A stretch of DNA of 64,000 bases from CBDCFV01 sp965203835 (GTDB taxonomy: Bacteria > Chloroflexota > Dehalococcoidia > Lucifugimonadales > UBA3495). This document shows positions 8,563 through 15,082 of this stretch, one piece after another; position 1 is the first letter of the stretch, and each line of letters starts with the position of its first letter. The position numbers were made by a program, and so were the translations under genes. Under the pieces are notes generated by a model. It was not told the origin of the DNA. It did not search any database and worked only from the letters and a program-made list of their open reading frames with translations. The stretch is from contig OZ241919.1 of the NCBI GenBank assembly GCA_965203835.1, positions 2,666,001-2,730,000 on the forward strand, written 5' to 3'.

Positions 8563-9666
8563 GTGACAAAATTCAAAATCTTGACTTGGCTGGCGGTCGT
8601 GGCTTTGCTGCTGGCTTTGCCGGTGGCGGTGCTGGCCCAGGGTGATGGCCAGCCGGCCCGCCCCGCGGTGTTCGCTGGAACGGCGATGGTGGACGGCGAG
8701 AAAGCGGCCGACGGCACTATGGTGGTGGCGATGATCGGCGACGAAAAGGTCGGCTCGACCATGACCATGGACGGCATGTATGCTTTGCGCATCCCCCAGA
8801 ACCCGATGATGGACTATACGGACAAGGACATTACGTTCATGATCGGGATGTACGGTTCGCCGGAAACGGCGATGTGGAAGCCCGACGGCGGCGGCGAGTT
8901 GAACCTGACCGCCATGATGACGATGCCAGGGCCGCGCGGCCCGGCCATGGTGAAGATGGGCGTGTTGGGCGTCAACACGGTGCTCGTCGACAACAATGGA
9001 ATGACCCTTTACTCCTTCTCCCAGGATACTCAAGGCGAGGGCGGCACCGCCGCCGCCAGCGCGTGCACCAGCGAGCAGTGCTTGGCGGCATGGCCGTTGG
9101 TCACCACCGACGGCGACGCCGTTGCAGACAGCGGCATTGACCAGAGCCTGCTGGGCATGGCCGAGCACGCCAACGGCGCGATGCAAGTCACCTACAACGG
9201 CTGGCCCCTTTACCGGTTCGCCGGTGACATGGCCGCCGGCGACGCCAACGGTCAGGGCTTGGGCGGCGCTTGGTGGGTAGTCTCCCTCAAGGGCGAGGCC
9301 GTCCAGGGCACCGGCATGATGGGCCCTAAGGGAGAGAACGGCACCAACGGCACCAACGGCACCAACGGCACCAACGGCACCAACGGCACCAACGGCACCG
9401 ATGGCACCGATGGTAAGGACGGACAAAACGGCAAGGACGGTGCCCCCGGCAAGGACGGCGCCGACGGCAAGGACGGTGAGCAAGGTCTCCAGGGTGAACA
9501 GGGTGCCCAAGGGGACCAAGGTCCTAAAGGTGACACCGGTCCCGCCGGAGCTGCTGGAGCCCCCGGCGGCGGCGGTGGCATGGCGATAGTAGCCCTTATC
9601 ATCGCAATAGTCGCGGTGGTTATAGGCGGCGCTGGAATCATGATGGGCCGCAGGAGCGCTGCGTAG
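8563..9666 (+). CDS. Collagen-like surface protein B with secreted-repeat (PF03640-type) domain
   Basis: 367 residues from a GTG with an AAGGAGGA site. Parts: signal peptide (1-26); the same beta-rich domain as its upstream paralogue (33-118); a domain at about 132-243 that matches the COG4315/PF03640 secreted repeat (LYSFSQDT, a Cys pair in ACTSEQCLAAWPL, then YNGWPLYRFAGD); and Gly-X-Y repeats from about 254 to 332, starting with an almost pure GTN tract. A C-terminal membrane segment (MAIVALIIAIVAVVIGG) with a basic tail ends it. The Cys pair probably forms a disulfide or metal site outside the cell. Role unknown. Confidence 0.85.
   Translation: MTKFKILTWLAVVALLLALPVAVLAQGDGQPARPAVFAGTAMVDGEKAADGTMVVAMIGDEKVGSTMTMDGMYALRIPQNPMMDYTDKDITFMIGMYGSPETAMWKPDGGGELNLTAMMTMPGPRGPAMVKMGVLGVNTVLVDNNGMTLYSFSQDTQGEGGTAAASACTSEQCLAAWPLVTTDGDAVADSGIDQSLLGMAEHANGAMQVTYNGWPLYRFAGDMAAGDANGQGLGGAWWVVSLKGEAVQGTGMMGPKGENGTNGTNGTNGTNGTNGTNGTDGTDGKDGQNGKDGAPGKDGADGKDGEQGLQGEQGAQGDQGPKGDTGPAGAAGAPGGGGGMAIVALIIAIVAVVIGGAGIMMGRRSAA
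9340..9411 (+). repeat. 9-bp tandem repeat (GGCACCAAC x6, GGCACCGAT x2) in collagen tract
   Basis: Six identical copies of GGCACCAAC followed by two of GGCACCGAT, encoding Gly-Thr-Asn/Asp triplets. Because the unit is 9 bp, copy-number slippage would keep the frame and change only the length of the Gly-X-Y stalk. Confidence 0.95.
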
Positions 9667-9706
9667 GCAAAGACGCCAAGACAATACGCTTCCAAGGATT
9701 TTAGAA

Positions 9707-9737
9707 GGGGCGCTTCCGCAAGGGAGCGCCCTTTTTT
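9707..9737 (+). terminator. Intrinsic terminator after collagen-like gene B
   Basis: GGGCGCT/AGCGCCC stem with a 10-base loop, immediately followed by TTTTTT. It is placed 40 bases after the stop codon, a textbook factor-independent terminator. Confidence 0.9.
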
Positions 9738-9816
9738 ATGATGAGGTTATTTATGACAAGGTTAGGCCGTATGTTAGAATCGGGCTGGACACACATTTTC
9801 CAGTATTGGCAAGGCG

Positions 9817-9851
9817 CCCAAATGACCATTTGGGTTACTATCAGCGATAGT
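9817..9851. repeat. Two adjacent hairpins
   Basis: CCCAAATG-AC-CATTTGGG (8-bp stem) is followed two bases later by ACTATC-AGC-GATAGT (6-bp stem). They lie between the terminator of the collagen-like gene and the coiled-coil gene. Neither is followed by a T-run. Confidence 0.6.
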
Positions 9852-9906
9852 GCCAGCCATGTGTTCCTGAGAAACGAGCATAACCACGATTAACACCATA
9901 GAAGAT

Positions 9907-10632
9907 TTGGTACGGTTGCTGGACGAGAAGCCGGAATGGGCCGAAGCCCTTCGTACGCGGATACTGACTCGCGAGCTGATTGAGCTGCCCGCCAAGGTAG
10001 AGCGGTTCCGCGCGGAGATGTACGAGGCAATGGCGCAGACCAACCAGCGGGTGGGCCGGGTTGAAGAGCAACTGGTGATCATGAACCAGCGACTGGACAG
10101 CTTTATCCTGGATACCGACAGGCGGTTTGAGGAAGCGGCGGCCGACAGACGAGAGATTCGCGTCGAACTGGGCGGGCTTCGTTCCCAGTTGAACGGTCTT
10201 CGCAATGACATCGGTCCCATCAAAGCCGCCCATGTCCGCAACGCCGTCCGGGAAGAAGTCCACGATATTGCCAGGGCCGTTCAATGCACCTTCGTCAGGA
10301 TTCTTGATCGCGAGCAGGTCTATGGCCTGCTGCAAGGTCAGGACACCGGCGGCATTTCCGGCAATGAGCTAACCAGCTTCAGGAACGCCGACCTGATTAT
10401 CGAAGCCACCGATAACCAGGGCGCGCTTTGCTACTTGGCAGTAGAGGTCTCTTTTACGGCGGACAGCAGGGACACGGCGAGAGCGGTCCGTAATGCGGGG
10501 TTCCTTACCCGGTTCACCGGCAGGCCGGCTTTTGCCGGGGTAGCCGGGGTGCGGTTCGATGACGAAATATCGTCGGGCGTAGACAGAGTTTTCCTGTACC
10601 AGGTGCATGAGAGGAATTTGCAAGTGGACTAG
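9907..10632 (+). CDS. Coiled-coil protein with PD-(D/E)XK-like C-terminal domain
   Basis: 241 residues from TTG. The N-terminal two thirds are a long charged coiled coil (about 25-115). The C-terminal third (FRNADLIIEATD, YLAVEVSFTAD, FTGRPAFAGVAG) resembles restriction-endonuclease-fold proteins of the DUF3782 kind, although the Lys of E-x-K is Ser (EVS). In-frame codons upstream (ATA ACC ACG ATT AAC ACC ATA GAA GAT) read like the missing N-terminus, with ATA where an ATG would be expected; a TGA lies just before. The start is therefore uncertain. Function unknown; a nuclease role is speculative. Confidence 0.6.
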   Translation: MVRLLDEKPEWAEALRTRILTRELIELPAKVERFRAEMYEAMAQTNQRVGRVEEQLVIMNQRLDSFILDTDRRFEEAAADRREIRVELGGLRSQLNGLRNDIGPIKAAHVRNAVREEVHDIARAVQCTFVRILDREQVYGLLQGQDTGGISGNELTSFRNADLIIEATDNQGALCYLAVEVSFTADSRDTARAVRNAGFLTRFTGRPAFAGVAGVRFDDEISSGVDRVFLYQVHERNLQVD

Positions 10633-10654
10633 GGCGAGGCCATCGCCCGGAGGG

Positions 10655-11299
10655 TTACGCTTGACGGGCTTGGGGAGCCAGGGCCACTACGCGCATGTCA
10701 GCGGGGAGGTTGGATGCGGTCACCGACAGGGTACGCTGGGGTTGAACGTCGCTCACGCCCATGCGCCGCAGAAATACGTCCAGCCCCTGTAGATCGACAC
10801 CCACGCCGGGAATACTGTGGTGCATTGGTATGACAATCTTTGGGGCGATGTCCTGCATTGTTTGGTAGACTTGGTCGACGTTCAAGGTGCAGCCCCCGCC
10901 GGTGGGGGCAAGGAGCACGTCCACGGGAGACAGGTCGTCGATTTGCGCGGGAGTCGGCGGCACGGCGATGTCGCCCAAGTGACAGATGCTGACCCCGTCC
11001 AGTTCCACGGTAAATGCGACGTTGCGGCGCTCCCGCTCCACATCCGGAGGCAACGGCGTCATCACCCCGCGCACCGAGATGCTGCGGTACTCATACTCGC
11101 CGGGGGACTTGAACACGCGGGGATCGCCGTTCACCTCTTCCCAGTTGCAGTGATTGGGGTGGCTGTTGCTGACGGTGACGACCGTGGCAGGACGGGGATC
11201 GGGCCTCAAGCCCAGTGACCGGGGGAAGGGGTCGGTAACCACGACAATATCGTCGGCCCTGAGACGAAAGCAGGAATGGCCCAGCCAGAGTATTTCCAT
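10655..11299 (-). CDS. Metallo-beta-lactamase-fold protein (UPF0173-like) with altered metal motif
   Basis: 214 residues. The ATG lies 8 bases after GAGGA; an upstream in-frame GTG is less likely. Start MEILWLGHSCFRL, then SNSHPNHCNWEE, ICHLGDIA and the C-terminal MHHS follow the layout of UPF0173/UlaG-like metal-dependent hydrolases. The signature HxHxDH (residues 45-50) is N-S-H-P-N-H: the first His and the Asp are both Asn. One metal site is probably lost or modified, so activity cannot be assumed. It diverges from polX across a 150-base gap rich in A and T. Confidence 0.75.
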   Translation of the reverse strand: MEILWLGHSCFRLRADDIVVVTDPFPRSLGLRPDPRPATVVTVSNSHPNHCNWEEVNGDPRVFKSPGEYEYRSISVRGVMTPLPPDVERERRNVAFTVELDGVSICHLGDIAVPPTPAQIDDLSPVDVLLAPTGGGCTLNVDQVYQTMQDIAPKIVIPMHHSIPGVGVDLQGLDVFLRRMGVSDVQPQRTLSVTASNLPADMRVVALAPQARQA

Positions 11300-11449
11300 C
11301 AGCGAGTCCTCACGCACACGCGCCCCAACCCAGCCTTGAGGCCCGATATCTTCAGCGGCTTAAGTAGTATAATTATTGCGGGAATTGCGGGTCAATATTC
11401 GGCCACTTCACCAGCGCCTTAAACGGGGACGGCCTGTCAGTAAAGCATA

Positions 11450-13231
11450 ATGCCTGTCAGTAACGAAGAAGCAGCCCAACTGTTCGAGAACATGGCAGTC
11501 CTCCTTGAACTGCAAGGGGACTCCGTATTCAAGATACGCGCCTACCAGCGGGCGGCGCGCACCATTGAGAATCTTTCCTTCTCGCTGGCCCAGGCCGTGG
11601 ATGATGGACTGGACCTGAAGGCCATTCCGGGCGTGGGCAAGGCCATCAGTGACAAGGTGCGGGAACTTCACCTTACCGGGAAGGTTGCCGCCTACGAAAA
11701 GCTGCGGGCCGAGGTTCCCGACGGCGTCCTGGACCTGATGGCCATACCCGGCGTCGGACCCAAAACGGCGGCGCTGGTATCCAGGGAACTGGGCGTCGCC
11801 AACGTTGCGGAGCTGGAGGCGGCTATCCGCGACGGACGAGTCGCGTCCCTGCCGCGGATGGGAAAGAAGGCCGCCGCCGCGCTGCTTCGCCACATCCAGG
11901 CGCAAGCCAACCGGGACCAGCGGACTCCCATAGGCCAAGCCCTGATGCTGGCCGAGGAGATAGGAGCGGCGCTCCAGGAGCGATGCGGCGGGATCGAGCA
12001 TCTGGCGGCGGCGGGCAGCCTGCGCCGGTGGGAAGAGACCATCGGCGACCTTGACCTGATCTGTGTATCGTCTGACCCGGAGGGTATTGGCTCGGCGCTG
12101 ACCTTGTTGCCGCAGGTGCGGGAGACGTTGGTGCATGGTCCCAGCAAGACCAGCGTGGTGGTGGACCCGGGTATGCAGGTAGACCTGCGGGCGGGCGAGT
12201 CCGGCTCCTTGGGCGCCATGCTCCAGTACTTCACCGGCAGCCAGCAGCACAACCTGCGGCTTCGGGACTTCGCCAACCACTTGGGGCTTTCCCTGAACGA
12301 GTACGGTATTACCGACCTGAAGACCGGGATTGTGGAGAGGTTCGCCACCGAGGACGAATTCTACGGCAGGCTTGGGCTTCCATACATACCGCCGGAACTG
12401 CGCTTGGGCCTTTGGGAGTTGGACGCGGCGCGGGAGGGACACCTGCCCTGCTTGGTGGAAGTGAGCGACCTGAAGGGTGACCTTCACCTCCACAGTGACT
12501 GGAGCGACGGCGAAGACCCAATAGAAGCAATGGTCCAAGCCGCGGTAGACCAAGGCTATGAGTACATGGCGATGACGGACCACTCGTCCGGGCTGGGAAT
12601 TGCCAACGGGATGTCCAACGAACGGATTTGCCGGCAAATCGACCTGCTGCGGTCGATGCAGGACGGCTACCCCATAACGATTCTCTGCGGCTCCGAGGTT
12701 GACATCCGCGCCGACGGAAGCCTTGACTACCCCGACGAAATACTGGACCGGTTGGACGTGGTGGTCGCGTCGGTGCACTCGGCCATGGGGCAGGACAGCA
12801 ATACCATGACCAAGCGCATCGTCAAGGCGATGCAGCACCCGTCGGTGACGGTCATCGGCCACTTGTCCACCCGGCTGCTGGGCTACCGCGACCCGGTGCA
12901 GTTCGACGTGGAAGAGGTGTTCCAAGCCGCACGGGATACCGGCACCGCCCTTGAGATAAACGCCGCGCCGGAGCGCTTGGACTTGAAGGACACCCACGCC
13001 TACCGGGCGCGGGAGATGGGCGTTCCGCTGGTCATCAACACCGATTCCCATCACCGTTCCAATATGGCGAACCGGCGCTTCGGCGTTGCCGTCGCCCGGA
13101 GGGCGTGGTGCGAGTCGCGGCATATAGTCAACACTTGGCCCCGGGAACAGTTTCTCCGGTTCCTCAATACGCCCAAGCCGTTGCGTACAGCAGTGTTTGA
13201 CCAGGCGCTGCTCACGCTGGACCGGCCATGA
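11450..13231 (+). CDS. polX: DNA polymerase X family protein with PHP exonuclease domain
   Basis: 593 residues, full length for bacterial PolX. N-terminal helix-hairpin-helix repeats (IPGVGKAISDKV, IPGVGPKTAALV) are followed by a nucleotidyltransferase domain with acidic metal ligands around 199 (GDLDLICVSSDPE). A C-terminal PHP domain from about 340 (DLHLHSDWSDG, MTDHSSG, CGSEVDI, NTDSHH) contains the metal-binding His and Asp of a 3'-5' exonuclease. It would act in base-excision-type gap repair. A TATAAT at 11368-11373 may be its -10 box. The stop overlaps the following gene by four bases. Confidence 0.95.
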   Translation: MPVSNEEAAQLFENMAVLLELQGDSVFKIRAYQRAARTIENLSFSLAQAVDDGLDLKAIPGVGKAISDKVRELHLTGKVAAYEKLRAEVPDGVLDLMAIPGVGPKTAALVSRELGVANVAELEAAIRDGRVASLPRMGKKAAAALLRHIQAQANRDQRTPIGQALMLAEEIGAALQERCGGIEHLAAAGSLRRWEETIGDLDLICVSSDPEGIGSALTLLPQVRETLVHGPSKTSVVVDPGMQVDLRAGESGSLGAMLQYFTGSQQHNLRLRDFANHLGLSLNEYGITDLKTGIVERFATEDEFYGRLGLPYIPPELRLGLWELDAAREGHLPCLVEVSDLKGDLHLHSDWSDGEDPIEAMVQAAVDQGYEYMAMTDHSSGLGIANGMSNERICRQIDLLRSMQDGYPITILCGSEVDIRADGSLDYPDEILDRLDVVVASVHSAMGQDSNTMTKRIVKAMQHPSVTVIGHLSTRLLGYRDPVQFDVEEVFQAARDTGTALEINAAPERLDLKDTHAYRAREMGVPLVINTDSHHRSNMANRRFGVAVARRAWCESRHIVNTWPREQFLRFLNTPKPLRTAVFDQALLTLDRP

Positions 13232-13941
13232 CCGGACAGCGTGAAGTCGACCGGGTGGTGTCCGTCGTGGAGGATGGACTGGCGCAGCACACTCCGGAAG
13301 CATTGCTTCACCTCAGAGCGGCAGTCCGGTCAGGTGTTCCATGGCACCAGGCCCTGCTTCAAGCGGTCGGCCTGTGGACTATTCCCGAAGAAGTCTACGA
13401 GGACCGCACCTATAAATACCTGATTCAAGGAGAGGCTTTTGACTGGCTGGTGCTGGCGGAGCGGCTGTGCACCGAGCTGGACGGGTACATACCCGCCGAA
13501 GACCGAGAGCTACTGCTGTTCCAAGGCAAACTGCCCGAAGAAGTGACGCCGGAGAATTTCAAGGAACTGCTGGGAGCAAACAAGTACAGCGGCTATTTGA
13601 ACTACTGCTACGGCGTTGTCGTCGAGGAGGCCCTGCAACTGGCGGTCGAAGAGGAAGTCCGCAAGAGGCACCGGGCGCGCGGATATTCGGACAGTGAGGA
13701 CTTGGTTGAGGAGGCTTTCGCCCTTCTGTACGGCGACACCAGAACGGCCCTGCTGGACCAGTTCCGCAAGAAGGAACTCCAGCACCGGCGTCTCACCTTG
13801 ACCCTGGCAAACGTGAAGCAATTCACCTACTGGCTGTTCAAGCTGCGGGTGAACATGTGGGACCCTGCTCGGGTGGCCAGCGACACCCGCAAGGGCCTGC
13901 GGCGCCTGCGTTCGCTGGAGCCGGAGCGGGCCGATTTTTGA
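13228..13941 (+). CDS. Conserved-looking hypothetical protein coupled to polX
   Basis: 237 residues, starting at an ATGA overlap with the polX stop, so co-translation is likely. The protein is predicted to be soluble and helical, with many Glu, Arg and Leu. It contains VPWHQALLQAVGLW and a segment NKYSGYLNYCYGVVVEEAL. No signal peptide, membrane segment or catalytic motif is visible. Its position between polX and the S1-domain gene suggests a nucleic-acid-related housekeeping job, but I do not recognise the family. Confidence 0.75.
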   Translation: MTGQREVDRVVSVVEDGLAQHTPEALLHLRAAVRSGVPWHQALLQAVGLWTIPEEVYEDRTYKYLIQGEAFDWLVLAERLCTELDGYIPAEDRELLLFQGKLPEEVTPENFKELLGANKYSGYLNYCYGVVVEEALQLAVEEEVRKRHRARGYSDSEDLVEEAFALLYGDTRTALLDQFRKKELQHRRLTLTLANVKQFTYWLFKLRVNMWDPARVASDTRKGLRRLRSLEPERADF

Positions 13942-13986
13942 CCGGACCCCTACTGTGAGACCCCTACGATAAGGAGAGGAAAACTT

Positions 13987-15054
13987 TTGCAGGCATACGA
14001 CATAGAAGGACAGTTGTCGCCCCGCAGGTATCAACCGGGCGAAGTTGTCACAGGTGAAGTGGTAAGGGTCGACGAGGACGGCATCGTCGTGGGAGTGGGC
14101 TTGAAAACGGAAGGCATCATACCCCTCCACGAGATGCGGCTTCTAGGCCAGGAAGAGCAGGCCCGCATGCAACCCGGCGACCCGATTGACGTGACCATTA
14201 TAGGCGGGCGCGGCCCCGGCGAGATGCCCATGCTGTCATTCGACCAAGCCAGAGTGGAGCAGAGTTGGGCCGAATTGCAGGAAAAATTGAACGATGGAAC
14301 GACGGTAACGGCGCGGATTGTGGAGCAGAACCGCGGCGGGCTGGTGGCCGAATGTCTGGGGATCCGCGGGTTCATTCCCTTCTCCCATTTGGCCCCCACA
14401 CCGGGCGTAGACAGGGATGAGGGGCTGGCGGCCCGAATCCGCCAAGAGTCGGAGTTTAACGTCCTGGAAATAGACCGGGACCAAGGCCGGCTGGTGCTGA
14501 CCGAGCGAGCCATCTGGCAAAAGCTCCAGTCCGAGGCACAGGAAAGGTTCATCGAGCAGTTGGAGGAAGGCTCCTTGGTGGATGGCAAAGTAACGTCCAT
14601 CCGCGACTTTGGGGCGTTCGTCAACATCGGAGAAGTGGAGGGACTCATACCAATCTCCGAGTTGTCCTGGCGTATGGTCAAGACCCCGGATGAAGTCGTT
14701 TCCGTGGGTCAGCCGGTGCAGGTACAGGTACTGCGGGTGGACAGGGACAACCGCCGCATCAGTTTGAGCCTGAAACGCACCCAACCGGAACCTTGGGAAA
14801 CGGTAGGCGAACGGTACAAGGTGGGCCAGATAACAGGGGGCACGGTGACCAACCTGGCGCCCTTCGGCGCCTTCGTGAAGCTGGAGGACGGCATCGAAGG
14901 GCTGGTGCACATCTCCGAGTTGTCCCAACGTCGGGTCAACAACCCCAGGGAATGCGTCTACCAAGGTCAGAACATCCAGGTCTTGATTCTGAGCATCGAC
15001 ACCCAGACCCGCCGGATTGGCCTCAGCTATAAACAGGCCTTCGGGCTTCAATAA
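13987..15054 (+). CDS. rpsA: S1 RNA-binding protein, ribosomal protein S1-like
   Basis: 355 residues with four S1 (OB-fold) domains beginning near 18, 104, 193 and 281. Repeats 3 and 4 are the most canonical (FGAFVNIG..GLIPISELS; FGAFVKLE..GLVHISELS). Four-domain S1 proteins of this length are found in Gram-positive-like and Chloroflexi lineages, where they bind mRNA on the 30S subunit or act as general RNA-binding proteins. The start is TTG, preceded by AAGGAGAGG. It lies 28 bases upstream of valS, likely in the same transcript. Confidence 0.88.
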   Translation: MQAYDIEGQLSPRRYQPGEVVTGEVVRVDEDGIVVGVGLKTEGIIPLHEMRLLGQEEQARMQPGDPIDVTIIGGRGPGEMPMLSFDQARVEQSWAELQEKLNDGTTVTARIVEQNRGGLVAECLGIRGFIPFSHLAPTPGVDRDEGLAARIRQESEFNVLEIDRDQGRLVLTERAIWQKLQSEAQERFIEQLEEGSLVDGKVTSIRDFGAFVNIGEVEGLIPISELSWRMVKTPDEVVSVGQPVQVQVLRVDRDNRRISLSLKRTQPEPWETVGERYKVGQITGGTVTNLAPFGAFVKLEDGIEGLVHISELSQRRVNNPRECVYQGQNIQVLILSIDTQTRRIGLSYKQAFGLQ

Positions 15055-15082
15055 CCGGCGCTACTAAGAAAAGGACCGAGCT

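Noticed and set aside
9340..9411. CRISPR-like direct repeats
   Set aside because: 9-bp units without spacers inside a collagen-coding frame; the same applies to the 21-bp units at 60521-60625. No CRISPR array or cas gene is in the window.
8449..9684. 411-codon minus-strand frame opposite collagen-like gene B
   Set aside because: It arises from the Gly-X-Y codon pattern read in antisense; signal peptide, domains, RBS and terminator all support the plus strand.
9868..9909. TGA upstream of the coiled-coil gene read as selenocysteine
   Set aside because: No Cys-like motif or SECIS hairpin is present; the sequence before the TGA is not coding-like.
11408..13303. 631-codon minus-strand frame opposite polX
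   Set aside because: PolX domains and motifs are unambiguous on the plus strand; the antisense frame is a GC-rich codon artefact.
15055..15082. T-box leader for valS
   Set aside because: Only 28 bases separate the S1-domain gene from valS; there is no room for a T-box.
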